This document shows positions 36,346 to 45,254 of a stretch of DNA of 48,226 nt, one piece after another. The notes under the pieces were generated by a model that was not told the DNA's origin, ran no database searches, and was given only the letters and a program-made list of their open reading frames with translations. A program made the position numbers and the translations under genes. The number at the start of each line of letters is the position of its first letter. Positions within the stretch are counted from its first letter, which is position 1. Source of the stretch: CAZGSD01 sp964528305 (GTDB taxonomy: Bacteria > Patescibacteriota > Gracilibacteria > UBA1369); the NCBI GenBank assembly GCA_964528305.1, contig CAZGSD010000005.1:1-48226 (forward strand), given 5' to 3'.

Positions 36346-37327
36346 AAAAACAATTATCAGGCCACAAATAAATGGTATTACTTGGCCACGTATCGGTCTG
36401 GCTCTCGGATCCGGAGCTTCTAAAGCAATTTGTCAATTTGGGATATTGAAAAGAATTCAACAACATCAAATCCCCATTAGTTATGTGACGGGATCAAGCA
36501 TGGGAGCTATTATTGGGGCGGCGTTTGCTTTGGGGCTTGATTTAGATCATGTTCTAGAAAAAGCAGTACATTATGCGGAAAAAACCAGCATTAACAGCCT
36601 ATCTCAAATCAACCTACTGCATGAAAGTCTCTACAAAAAAGACTTTATTGATAATTTGCTAAGAGAGATTTTTGCAGATTTCACTTTTGAAGAATGTAAA
36701 ATCCCTCTTACCGTAACAGCTGTAGATTTAGAATCTGGAAAAATAGTGCCACTCAACAAAGGTCTTTTAGTTCCAGCTGTAAGGGCCTCCACATCAATTC
36801 CTGGAATTTTTGAGCCAGTGCTTTTGAATGAGCGATATCTTGTAGATGGCGGGCTACTGGAAGATTGCCCCATCCCAACTCTCCAACAACAAAGTCAAAA
36901 CGATTTAACCATCGGTTGCTATATCAAAGATCAAAAACATCGCCAACAAATTTCCGCCTATATATATAGTAAGTTTTATCGAAAAAAACCGCACGGCGGA
37001 TTAGGAGGAAAATTAGAAAAAATTAAAACTGATATGCATTTACTGGGCGCCACGGTTCTACGATCATTAGACATATTACGTAGTGAAGTCTGGCAATACA
37101 AATTAGCTGAAACAAAACCAGATCTTCTTATTTCTATCAACATTGAACAGGTAGATTTATTTGATTTCAAAAAGGTAAAAGAGTTGATCAAAACAGGAGA
37201 AAAAGCTTTTGACGACCATTATCCCCAACTACAGTTATTAATTGAAGAAAAAAAGAAAGAGTTGAACAAGGGGGGTATAAATGGTAAGCTGCAAACGCTT
37301 CCGTCTACTCCAACAGACAAACAATAA
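36332..37327 (+). CDS. patatin-like phospholipase
   Basis: A 331-residue serine lipid hydrolase of the patatin/RssA type, without signal peptide. It has the oxyanion-type loop IGLALGSGASKAICQFGIL, the nucleophile elbow GSSMGAIIGAAFALG (GxSxG) and the catalytic Asp in LVDGGLLEDCP, forming a Ser-Asp dyad. SIPGIFEPV matches the family. The oxyanion loop reads GSGASK, where family members usually have GGGxRG. After the domain, residues ~215-310 are a helical, Lys-rich extension. It overlaps VKOR by 14 bases and precedes the lipoprotein gene by 11 bases, in one operon. The lipid substrate is unknown. Confidence 0.9.
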   Translation: MSTNKKTIIRPQINGITWPRIGLALGSGASKAICQFGILKRIQQHQIPISYVTGSSMGAIIGAAFALGLDLDHVLEKAVHYAEKTSINSLSQINLLHESLYKKDFIDNLLREIFADFTFEECKIPLTVTAVDLESGKIVPLNKGLLVPAVRASTSIPGIFEPVLLNERYLVDGGLLEDCPIPTLQQQSQNDLTIGCYIKDQKHRQQISAYIYSKFYRKKPHGGLGGKLEKIKTDMHLLGATVLRSLDILRSEVWQYKLAETKPDLLISINIEQVDLFDFKKVKELIKTGEKAFDDHYPQLQLLIEEKKKELNKGGINGKLQTLPSTPTDKQ

Positions 37328-37338
37328 TCAACATACAC

Positions 37339-37980
37339 ATGCGTCGTTCTCTTATTTATCTCTTTGTCCTATCTGTAGCCGTTTTAGGTTTATCAGCCTG
37401 TCAACGCGCCGATAATTTATATGGCTATTCATTTCAGTCTGCTCACCTAACCTATCAAATATCTGGTTCCAGTACTGGTACTAGCGATGTTTTGATCAAG
37501 GGTGAAAAAAAACGCATACATAATGAGATTAAACAAAAAAAGCTGGATGGGACTGAGGCTGTTATTAACACCCTTTTAATACAGGATGGTGATAAACTTT
37601 ATAGTCTCGACACAGAAAAGAAAACCGGCACATTGGTTAAGCAACCGTTTTACGCTGAATTAAAACAACTTTCACCACAGGAGAGACAGCAACGCATGAT
37701 ACTGGAAGCCGTTCGAGATGGCCGTTCCAGCGAAGAACAAAAAAAGAGTCCACCCACACCCGTAGGTACTGAAAACATTGCTGGTCAAACCTGTGATGTT
37801 TATGTAACTGATATGCTTCAAACCTGCCTTTGGCAGGGGGTACCGCTCAAAGGTGTCGCTTCACTGCCTGATTATGGAATTCAAACCGAAACAGTAGCTA
37901 CTAAAATTGAATTAAATACCAACATAGCAGACAGTGAATTTGATATCCCCAAGGATTATCAAATTACTGAATTGAACTAA
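37339..37980 (+). CDS. lipoprotein of unknown function
   Basis: A 213-residue protein with a type II signal peptide: MRRSLIYLFVLSVAVLGLSAC gives the lipobox LSAC with the acylated Cys at 21. The mature part is beta-rich with SAHLTYQISGSSTGTSDVLI and a C-terminal NIAGQTCDVYVTDMLQTCLW plus IADSEFDIPKDYQI. This layout recalls LolA/DUF4412-like beta-sheet proteins that bind lipids or sit at the membrane, but I would not claim more. The TAA stop overlaps the rny ATG (TAATG), indicating coupled translation. Confidence 0.7.
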   Translation: MRRSLIYLFVLSVAVLGLSACQRADNLYGYSFQSAHLTYQISGSSTGTSDVLIKGEKKRIHNEIKQKKLDGTEAVINTLLIQDGDKLYSLDTEKKTGTLVKQPFYAELKQLSPQERQQRMILEAVRDGRSSEEQKKSPPTPVGTENIAGQTCDVYVTDMLQTCLWQGVPLKGVASLPDYGIQTETVATKIELNTNIADSEFDIPKDYQITELN

Positions 37981-39548
37981 TGCTATTTTTTGTACAACTA
38001 GGTGCTTTCCTCATCGTTTTTGTCTTCACGGCCTGGACGACCTATTTGTTGACCAAATATAAATCCGGCGTCGACATGGCCACCATCCGCTCCAAAGCCG
38101 AGCATCTTATCCGCCAGGCTGAGCAGGAGAGGCTTGATTTGGAGTCCAAAACTCACGAGCAGCTCAAGCGCTTTCAGGAGTCTTTTCAGGAAATCGAAAA
38201 ACGTTATCAGTCGCAGACACAAAAAAGTGAAAAAACTCTACAAACACTAGAAGAACGCTTACAACAGCGAGAAGAAATTAATCTGCGTATACAGCAAGAG
38301 GTGGAGAGTCAACAATTAGAAATTATTCGTCTCGAGCAAGAAGTCGTTAGCCAAAAACAGCAAACAGCGCCTATTCTAGCACAGCTTTGTGGGATAACTC
38401 TGGAGAGGATTAAAGAGGAAATTGTACAGGCCCTGCAAAATGATCTGGAGTTGGCCCATGAAACCAGATTGAGCAAAATCTTGGATTATCATCGAGAGCA
38501 CGCCCCTTCTATTGCTCAAAATATGCTGATTGGAGCTATTCACCGCTTCAGCGCCCCCACTTCTGTTGAGAAAAAAAGTCTAATTGTCCCTATCAACCGC
38601 AACGAAACCAAGGCCAAAATCATCGGACAAAATGGTGAAATACTGCGGTTTTTGGAAGATGAGCTGGGTGTGGATATTGTTTTTGATGATGCTAAACCTG
38701 GGATTTCTGTGTCACATTTCGAGCTGGTTAAAAAACATTTGGCCAGAGAGACTATTTTGAAACTGATCAAAGATCGCCAAGTCACCTTAGAGATAGCCGC
38801 CAAAAGACTCGCAGAAGCTAAAATAGAAACTAGGGCCATGTTGGTGGAAATCGGGAATAAAGTGGTTGCTAAATTAGATTTGGAGTATCGACACTTCCCT
38901 GCTGATTTTAAAGAAATTTTGGGGCGACTTAAATACCGTACCAGTTACGGGCAAAACATTTTGAAGCATTGTTTCGAAGTTGGGTATTTCACTTTGTTAC
39001 TCGGTAATGAATTGGGGCTCAATCAGGAGATCTGTAAGATAGGTGGTTTTTTCCATGATTTGGGTAAGGCCATCGATCAGGAAGATGGGCGCCCGCATGA
39101 TATTTTGACCAAGGAAATTATGGAGCGTTTTGAAATATTTTCCTGGGAGGAAATTCACGCAGCTTGGACACATCATGATGCTATTCCTATCGAAACAGCC
39201 GAAGCTTTACTGGTCAAAGCGGGTGACGCTATTTCAGCCGGCCGGCCTGGGGCCCGCCAGGAAACCATTGAAAAATATCTAGCCAGGGTTATGGCTATCG
39301 AAGCTATAGCTAATTCTTATGAAGGCGTAGCTAAAACCTATGCCATCTCTGGTGGCCGTGAGTTGCGTGTACTCGTAGATCATCAACGATTGGGAGATGA
39401 TAATCTCCCCGAATTAGCCGGGGAAATAGCTCGTGAAATAGAACAAAATGTGGCATATCCCGGGCAGATTCGTGTTAATGTGATTCGGCGGATTCAACAT
39501 CATCGTACCATCAAGGACAAAAACAAGCTTAAATCATCTAACGCATGA
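37980..39548 (+). CDS. rny: ribonuclease Y
   Basis: A membrane-bound endoribonuclease that initiates mRNA decay. The 522-residue protein has an N-terminal membrane anchor (LFFVQLGAFLIVFVFTAW), a long coiled coil (residues ~35-140), a KH RNA-binding domain with IIGQNGEILRFLEDELGVD (GxxG motif) and an HD phosphohydrolase domain with HCFEVGYFTLLLGNELG, GGFFHDLGKAIDQEDG and HDILTKEIMERF. The C-terminal helical part is typical. It starts at an ATG overlapping the upstream TAA, and its own stop overlaps the next start (ATGA). RNase Y instead of RNase E is common in Firmicutes and CPR bacteria. Confidence 0.95.
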   Translation: MLFFVQLGAFLIVFVFTAWTTYLLTKYKSGVDMATIRSKAEHLIRQAEQERLDLESKTHEQLKRFQESFQEIEKRYQSQTQKSEKTLQTLEERLQQREEINLRIQQEVESQQLEIIRLEQEVVSQKQQTAPILAQLCGITLERIKEEIVQALQNDLELAHETRLSKILDYHREHAPSIAQNMLIGAIHRFSAPTSVEKKSLIVPINRNETKAKIIGQNGEILRFLEDELGVDIVFDDAKPGISVSHFELVKKHLARETILKLIKDRQVTLEIAAKRLAEAKIETRAMLVEIGNKVVAKLDLEYRHFPADFKEILGRLKYRTSYGQNILKHCFEVGYFTLLLGNELGLNQEICKIGGFFHDLGKAIDQEDGRPHDILTKEIMERFEIFSWEEIHAAWTHHDAIPIETAEALLVKAGDAISAGRPGARQETIEKYLARVMAIEAIANSYEGVAKTYAISGGRELRVLVDHQRLGDDNLPELAGEIAREIEQNVAYPGQIRVNVIRRIQHHRTIKDKNKLKSSNA

Positions 39549-40477
39549 ATTGTGATGTAGCCATTATCGGGGCAGGGCCGGCCGGCTTATCAGCCGCGAT
39601 CTACACAGCCCGTGGCCAATTAAATACAATAGTTTTTGGTGATGAAACCAAAAGTAATTTGTACAAATCTCACGTCATCGCTAATTATTTCGCCTGCCCA
39701 GGGACACCGTCCGGCCCTGATTTAACCAAACTGGGTTTACAACAGGCTTTAGATTTTGGTGTAACTCACCATCGCCAGGAAATCACCAGTTTATCTTTGC
39801 TGCCAGATGGCAGTTTTGCCCTGAAAGACGGTGCCCAGGCAGAATATCAAGCGCGGGCCGTAATACTGGCTACTGGGCAGAGCTATGTTTTATCAGGTAT
39901 TCGTGGGGAACAAGAGTTTACTGGTCGTGGCGTTTCTTATTGCGTGACTTGTGACGGAATTTTTTTCAAAAACAAATCGGTAGTTGTAATTGGTCATGGA
40001 GAATACGCGGCTGAAGAAGCTTTGCAGTTAACAGCCTATACACCATCCATAACCATACTCAGCCATGGCAAAGATTTTCAAATGGCAGAGACCACGCTGA
40101 AACAACTCCAATCCCATGGCATTCAGCTTTTACGCTCACCCAGGTTAACCAGTATAGAGGGAGATAAGAGTGTCAATAGCCTTAAGTTCGCCTCTCCCCT
40201 ACCAGATGGACAGTCTGAGTTACCGGTAGATGGGGTGTTTATGGCTGTTGGTATAGCTGGTGCCAATGCTTTTGCCAAAAAACTGGGCTTGGAAATGGAG
40301 GGGAATTATATCAAAACAGATAAAGACGGCAGAACTAATATACCCAACTGTTTTGCAGCCGGCGATTGCACAGGATCGCCACCACAAGTAGCCTCCAGTG
40401 TTGGTAATGGTTGCAATGCAGCCTTGGCTACCATAAAATCATTACGCGGATTAAATAATTACATTCAATATCATTAG
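39545..40477 (+). CDS. thioredoxin reductase-like flavoprotein
   Basis: A 310-residue FAD/NAD(P)-dependent disulfide reductase. It has the FAD site IIGAGPAGLSAAIYTARG, the redox-active CVTC in SYCVTCDGIFF (TrxB usually has CATC), a second nucleotide motif VVVIGHGEYAAEEALQL, and the C-terminal FAD motif NCFAAGDCTGSPPQV. The NADPH motif is GHGEYA rather than GGGNSA, so cofactor choice is uncertain. It overlaps rny by four bases. Together with VKOR in the same operon it suggests a redox module, though no thioredoxin gene lies here. Confidence 0.88.
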   Translation: MNCDVAIIGAGPAGLSAAIYTARGQLNTIVFGDETKSNLYKSHVIANYFACPGTPSGPDLTKLGLQQALDFGVTHHRQEITSLSLLPDGSFALKDGAQAEYQARAVILATGQSYVLSGIRGEQEFTGRGVSYCVTCDGIFFKNKSVVVIGHGEYAAEEALQLTAYTPSITILSHGKDFQMAETTLKQLQSHGIQLLRSPRLTSIEGDKSVNSLKFASPLPDGQSELPVDGVFMAVGIAGANAFAKKLGLEMEGNYIKTDKDGRTNIPNCFAAGDCTGSPPQVASSVGNGCNAALATIKSLRGLNNYIQYH

Positions 40478-40480
40478 TCT

Positions 40481-40786
40481 ATGTTTGGATTCGGCAAAAA
40501 AAAGCAGGAGAAAAAAGAAAATCATCTAGATAAAGTGGTAATGGGTATGATTGTTGGAGGCGCAATTGGGTCTGTTTTAGGCCTTGGGCTCGCGCCAAAA
40601 AAGGGCGCGGATACGCGAAAATATTTGGGCAAACAGGCTGGCAAAATGCTGCGCGGTGCGCGTGATGTGATACAGGATGCTGCTCAGAAAACACAGCAAC
40701 CAGACCACAAAGGGAATTTATCACGAGATCCACGCTTAAGTGCAACCAGGTCTTTTGGAACCAGGTCTATTCCGGATGAAAAATAA
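40481..40786 (+). CDS. YtxH-like small membrane protein
   Basis: A 101-residue protein with a basic start (MFGFGKKKQEKKE), one Gly-rich hydrophobic segment (VVMGMIVGGAIGSVLGLGLA, about 19-38) and the YtxH-type turn PKKGADTRKYLGKQAGKM, followed by a polar tail with DPRLSATRS. YtxH-domain proteins are common, little-understood proteins often linked to stress. It starts three bases after the thioredoxin reductase-like gene and ends nine bases before the VanW-type gene. Confidence 0.75.
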   Translation: MFGFGKKKQEKKENHLDKVVMGMIVGGAIGSVLGLGLAPKKGADTRKYLGKQAGKMLRGARDVIQDAAQKTQQPDHKGNLSRDPRLSATRSFGTRSIPDEK

Positions 40787-40795
40787 AATTTACGA

Positions 40796-42106
40796 ATGGC
40801 TAAAAAGAAAAAGAAAAAAGCAGCAAAGCAAAAACAAGCCCAACAGCATCACCAGAAAAACCAGGGTGGAGCGGGTCATCATGTCAAACCACACCATCCA
40901 TCAGGTGCTGCTGTTAAAATCCCCCATCCCACTGAGCCCAATCGAACAGTAGAAACCACTTTCTCCAAAAAGCTGGAAAAAGTGGTGCGTGATTTTGAGC
41001 AAAAAACACGAGCCAGATGGGCCAAAATGCCGGTTATTCTGCTGGGGATGCCAGCCGAGCATGAACGGGTACCTGGTCAAAAGCGTTGGAGAAAACTTCA
41101 CGCTGATCTCAAAAAAATTTCCCTACAGGGCCTCTGCATCATCGTGCTGGCTTTCAGCGCGGTTGGTATTGAAGCGCTCTCTCACAACAGGGTCTTTCCA
41201 CGTATTAGCGTGGGGCCACACGCTTTGGGCATGATTCCATTGGATCAATTGGGAAGCGTCTGGGATAAACGCATATCAAATTACCAGAACGAAGCTTTTG
41301 TTTTCCAATATGAGGGGCAAGCCATCTCTTTGCCACTCATACAGCTTCAGATTGTGTTGGATAAAAAAAGCACTTTATCCAAAACCCCAGTTTTTGATTT
41401 TCAAAAAAACAACTTCCTACAATTAGTTTGGCATGGTTTGTTTGCCCAGGAAGTACCACCGGTTTTTCATCGTGACGATCGAATTATTTTTCAAGAGGTT
41501 GAAAAAGCCTTACATCTTGATCAGCAGCGTGCCCACTCAGCAACTTTCATCTTGGACGATCAGAAAAAACTGGCGCTGGTTGGTGAACAAAATGGTATTA
41601 TCATTAATCAGGCTATACTCAATCAAGACATCGAACAAAATTTAAACAGCTTATCAAAAGCGCCCATTGCTATCACCACCCTAACTGAATTACCCGCAGT
41701 ATCATCATCAGATCTGCAAAAATTCCAGCCAGACTTACAGGTTAAATTAGAAAATCAATTACTAATAAAACACGATGGCCAAAGCTGGAAGTTCCGGCCG
41801 CTTGATTATTTGGCAGATCTTTCTTTTCGCCGTGAAAATGATCAGGTAATTATCACCGTACCGGAAACTCTATTTAAAGTGGGTTTTTTCACAGAAATTT
41901 TTAAAAAAATCGAAAGAGATGTTTCCAATTTGAAAATTTTTTACAATGAACAAAATCAAATCATCTTTGAAGGACAGGCTAGGGACGGGCTGCATGTGAA
42001 TCGACCAGAGTTACGCGCAAATTTGGAAATGGCTATCAACTCTCTGGACAGAGAAATCACTTTTAACACAGAAGTTACCAAAGCAGAGTTAAATATCGAT
42101 GAGCGC
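40796..42106 (+). CDS. VanW/peptidoglycan-binding-type wall protein, C-terminus in gap
   Basis: 437 residues are visible before the N-run. The first ~55 residues are Lys/His/Gln-rich and cytoplasmic, and a membrane segment (LQGLCIIVLAFSAVGIEAL) follows around 110-130. The outer part has repeated modules of the PG_binding_4 type: FPRISVGPHALGMIPLDQL, QNGIIINQAILNQDIEQN and AR-DGLHVNRPELRANLEMAI. VanW proteins carry this before a VanW domain. That domain or an L,D-transpeptidase is expected in the missing part, but neither is seen. The converging TPR gene enters the same gap. Confidence 0.75.
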
Positions 42107-42206
42107 NNNNNNNNNNNNNNNNNNNNNNNNNNNNNNNNNNNNNNNNNNNNNNNNNNNNNNNNNNNNNNNNNNNNNNNNNNNNNNNNNNNNNNNNNNNNNN
42201 NNNNNN
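42107..42206. other. assembly gap (100 N) between converging genes
   Basis: Exactly 100 N without flanking duplication. It removes the C-termini of the VanW-type protein and of the TPR protein. Confidence 0.95.
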
Positions 42207-42825
42207 CCGGATCCAGAGTTAGGGCTTTTTCAATATTGTTAAAAGCTGGCTCCATCTCTTCCAGTAAATGATAAATTCTGGCCAGACTGTAAAAACGGCC
42301 GGCTCTATTGGGATCCAGCTCGATTGCTTTTTCATAATTATCCCTGGCCTCCTGATATTTTTGTTGATGAAATAGGGCTAATCCCAGATTACTAAAATAA
42401 ACCGGGTCATCATTAACCGCCACCACCAATTTGCGATAAAGCAGTTCCGCTTTGGCAAATTGCTCCTGATGCAAATATATGGCGCCCAATTTAGCATAAG
42501 ATTCCAGGCGCGAAGGATCCATGGCTATGGATTTAATATAAAGCTTTTCAGCTTCCTTGGCCTGCCCCTTTTTCATCTCCTGTTCTGCTTTTTTGAAAAA
42601 CACTGAACCTTTGACTCGCAGCCTAGGGTCAATAGTTTCAGGATCTGGAATCATCTCTTTGGGCGTAACTTCATGATCCTCACGCGTGAGCTTGCCTGGT
42701 AAATGAAAGCCTTTTTTCACCACCATTTTCCCAAACAGGGTGGCTTTTTCCAGCAAATACCAGCGGCGAAAAAAAATCAGCATTACTATGAGTAAAACCA
42801 GTAAAGCCAATAAAATATCCATCAT
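42207..42825 (-). CDS. membrane-anchored TPR protein, C-terminus in gap
   Basis: 206 residues are visible. An N-terminal membrane anchor (ILLALLVLLIVMLIFF) is followed by a basic linker and at least three tetratricopeptide repeats: KGQAKEAEKLYIKSIAMDP, QEQFAKAELLYRKLVVAV and QQKYQEARDNYEKAIELDP, with a fourth starting (EPAFNNIEKALTLDP). TPRs mediate protein contacts. Its start (two ATG codons) overlaps the holB stop by four bases, so the two genes are translationally coupled. The partner is unknown. Confidence 0.82.
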
Positions 42826-43751
42826 AAATTTAAAATAAAATTCTCCAGCAGCAGCCGGCTATTCACATTAGTTTCAGATAATTTTTTCACCTCCATTAAT
42901 TTATCCAGTTTGACCGTAACGACGCGTTGGGCCTCTCTATCAGCATTGGCGGTAGCTATTTTTAAATCTTCCCGAAAAACCATAAAAGCTATTTCCAGAA
43001 AAATCTGTACCAACAAAGGATCGGGATGTATCTGAGCAATCAAACTAAAAGCGGCGGCGACATCATGATTGGCCAAAAAGTTTTTAATCTGTTGATAAAT
43101 GTCTTCATAAGCCTGAAAGTGCTCACTGGTTTCCATTAATTTAATGGCTTTTGCAATGCGCCCTTGTGCTAACTCCAACACGCGGTAAATTTTTTTTTCT
43201 TCAGCCAGGCGATAGCGATTTTTTAATGCACTAAACATGTCCTGATTGGACATCAATTGAAAGTCCAGCCTGCGCACACGGGAAAGTATTGTCTCTAGCA
43301 ATGCCTTTGGGTTGGAAGATGTGAAAATAAACATCACTTTACTTGGTGGTTCTTCCAGAATTTTCAACATGGCATTGGAAGCTTCTATCGTCATGCGGTC
43401 TATATCCTCGATCACTAATATGCGTCGTCGACTATCACCAGTCATTTGCAAATTCATCATTACATTCCGAATATCGACAATTTTAATGCTTTCCACTTCC
43501 GGACCCGCCTGCAGCAGCAAAGTGTCGGCATGTACACCTCGGTCTATCAAGGCTCTGAGCTGATAAGACTCCTCTTCATTCAACCCCTCAGTTTGTATGG
43601 CCAAAGCAAAGGCTTTTGCTATCGCGAGCTTTCCCAGGTCAGCTGGACCGGCCAGTAGGTAGGCATGGGCCAATTGGTCTCGCTGCAAATCATTAGACAG
43701 CATTTCCAATTGCTTGCGATGCCCAACTATATTGTTGAAAACAGAAGCCAT
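42822..43751 (-). CDS. holB: DNA polymerase III delta-prime subunit
   Basis: Part of the clamp loader that places the DnaN ring on DNA. Starting at MASVFNNIVGHRKQ (43751) gives 309 residues, close to the usual size; the frame is open to 43853, but the extra 34 residues look non-protein-like and would reach close to the divergent cyclophilin gene. It has HAYLLAGPADLGKLAIAKAF, SIKIVDIRNVMMNL, ILVIEDIDRMTIEASNAMLK and ILEEPPSKVMFIFTSSNPKA. The P-loop is degenerate (GPADLGKL, no Ser/Thr after Lys), as in other delta-prime proteins that do not hydrolyse ATP, and the usual zinc cysteines are absent. Confidence 0.88.
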   Translation of the reverse strand: MASVFNNIVGHRKQLEMLSNDLQRDQLAHAYLLAGPADLGKLAIAKAFALAIQTEGLNEEESYQLRALIDRGVHADTLLLQAGPEVESIKIVDIRNVMMNLQMTGDSRRRILVIEDIDRMTIEASNAMLKILEEPPSKVMFIFTSSNPKALLETILSRVRRLDFQLMSNQDMFSALKNRYRLAEEKKIYRVLELAQGRIAKAIKLMETSEHFQAYEDIYQQIKNFLANHDVAAAFSLIAQIHPDPLLVQIFLEIAFMVFREDLKIATANADREAQRVVTVKLDKLMEVKKLSETNVNSRLLLENFILNL

Positions 43752-43868
43752 AAATAGATATGAAAACATCAGCAGTTTATACTGGCCGGCCGGGAAAGTC
43801 ACTGAAAATAGCTTTGGAAATCTGCATAAACGCTGTAAAATTCTCGAGTCCAATTAGTCATTCAAAAA

Positions 43869-44528
43869 ATGAAACAAAAAGTTTTGATGGGCCTACTTGT
43901 CTCCGCCATACTCCTCGCAGGATGCCAGAGCCAGAAGCCCTCCACACAAAGTTATGGTCAAGGCAATTCCCAGTCCCCCACAGTCAATATTAATCAATCT
44001 AATAATTTACCCATGCAATTACAGCCAGCCAAATCAGGTGATACAATCGCCACTTTGGACACATCCAAAGGAGTTGTCAAAATTAAACTATTTACCGAAC
44101 AGGTGCCGGAAACCACCAAGAATTTTATAGAATTAGCCAGAGCAGGCAAATATGATGGAGTCCCCTTTCACCGCGTTATCGAGGATTTTATGATTCAAAC
44201 CGGAGATTTTACCAGACAAAACGGCACTGGTGGTTACAGTTACAAAGGCCCAGACACTACTATAGATGATGAATTTTCAGAGGATTTACGTCATTATCCT
44301 GGCGCCGTTTCTATGGCTAATAGCGGACCCGACACCAATGGTAGCCAGTTTTTCGTAGTGACCGCTGCTTCTGGTACTCCACATCTGGATAATCGCCATA
44401 GTGTTTTTGGCCAGGTGATAGAAGGCCAGGACGTCGCCGAAGCCATCTCCCGCGTCCCCACCTCTCCCGGCGATCGCCCCCTGGAACCACTACTAATTAA
44501 AAAGGTCACCATTTCCACACTGGAATAA
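43869..44528 (+). CDS. cyclophilin-type peptidyl-prolyl isomerase lipoprotein
   Basis: A 219-residue protein with a lipobox (MKQKVLMGLLVSAILLAGC, Cys19), a Ser/Gln/Asn-rich linker and a cyclophilin domain from about residue 58. The domain has ATLDTSKGVVKIKLFTEQVP, KYDGVPFHRVIEDFMIQTGD, a GTGG loop, AVSMANSGPDTNGSQFFV and LDNRHSVFGQVIEGQDV. Active-site residues FHR, Q and F are present. It should assist folding of exported proteins at the outer face of the membrane. It is divergent from holB and converges with rplT across a long hairpin. Confidence 0.93.
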   Translation: MKQKVLMGLLVSAILLAGCQSQKPSTQSYGQGNSQSPTVNINQSNNLPMQLQPAKSGDTIATLDTSKGVVKIKLFTEQVPETTKNFIELARAGKYDGVPFHRVIEDFMIQTGDFTRQNGTGGYSYKGPDTTIDDEFSEDLRHYPGAVSMANSGPDTNGSQFFVVTAASGTPHLDNRHSVFGQVIEGQDVAEAISRVPTSPGDRPLEPLLIKKVTISTLE

Positions 44529-44594
44529 AGGAAGCACGACAGCGATATTACAGGAGTAATTCCAGTTTTCTCCCTATAGCCATAGAAGTTGATT

Positions 44595-44681
44595 CACCAA
44601 ATAAAGAAAAAGTACATATCTCGCCGACTTTGGGGTAGGGGCCCTTCGGAGGCGAGATGTGTACTTTTTCTTTATTTGGTG
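44595..44681. terminator. long bidirectional hairpin terminator
   Basis: Arms 44595-44625 and 44651-44681 (31 bases each) are complementary with one G-U position, separated by a 25-base loop. Each arm has an outer A- or T-rich half and an inner GC core (TCTCGCC/GGCGAGA), so RNA made from either strand ends in a U-rich run. It lies between the converging cyclophilin and rplT genes, six bases after the rplT stop. Confidence 0.85.
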
Positions 44682-44686
44682 GGCTC

Positions 44687-45040
44687 TTACAACGCTGTCT
44701 TCGCCTTGGCCACAACCGCTTTAAACACCTCAGGATTATGAACAGCCAATTCAGCCAGGATTTTTCTATCTACAGCTATCTTGGCTTTTAACATTCCACT
44801 AATCAATCTGGAGTAGCTCAAGCCCTCTGCTCGGCAGGCGGCATTAATTCTAGTAATCCAAAGTGATCGGAACTGTCTTTTTTTCAATTTGCGTCCGCGA
44901 TAACTGTTCTGGCCAGCTTTGGCTATAAAATTCTTAGCCCATTTTACGCGGGAAGAGGCTACTTTGGAGTAACCCTTCACCATGCCTTTCAATTTATTGT
45001 GGCGTTTTTTTGTCGCTACGCCTCTCTTTACACGTGTCAT
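44687..45040 (-). CDS. rplT: 50S ribosomal protein L20
   Basis: An early-binding large-subunit protein. The 117 residues match L20 throughout: MTRVKRGVATKKRHNKLKGM, YRGRKLKKRQFRSLWITRIN and AACRAEGLSYSRLISGMLKA. It is the last gene of the conserved infC-rpmI-rplT operon, 21 bases after rpmI. In several bacteria L20 represses this operon by binding its mRNA. Confidence 0.97.
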   Translation of the reverse strand: MTRVKRGVATKKRHNKLKGMVKGYSKVASSRVKWAKNFIAKAGQNSYRGRKLKKRQFRSLWITRINAACRAEGLSYSRLISGMLKAKIAVDRKILAELAVHNPEVFKAVVAKAKTAL

Positions 45041-45061
45041 AGTTTTTCTCGATTAATATAA

Positions 45062-45250
45062 TTAAGCTAATAATTTGCCTATCCATTTGGCATCACTGGC
45101 AGAAGCAACCTTTCCGGCTCGATTAACTTTCTTCTGTCTTTTAGATTTATTCACCAGTAAATGTTTCTTGGCGGATTTAGTGAATACGAATTTACCTTTT
45201 CCGGTTTTCTTCACTCGTTTTTTCAGTCCGCTATGGCTCTTTTTCTTCAT
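45062..45250 (-). CDS. rpmI: 50S ribosomal protein L35
   Basis: A small basic ribosomal protein of 62 residues with the family pattern MKKKSHSGLKKRVKKTGKGK, then AKKHLLVNKSKRQKK and a C-terminal WIGKLLA. It lies between infC (four-base spacing) and rplT in the classical order. Confidence 0.95.
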   Translation of the reverse strand: MKKKSHSGLKKRVKKTGKGKFVFTKSAKKHLLVNKSKRQKKVNRAGKVASASDAKWIGKLLA

Positions 45251-45254
45251 ATAA

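Noticed and set aside
42822..43853. Upstream start of holB at 43853
   Set aside because: The first 34 residues do not resemble delta-prime and would nearly reach the divergent cyclophilin gene; MASVFNNIVGH at 43751 matches the family start.
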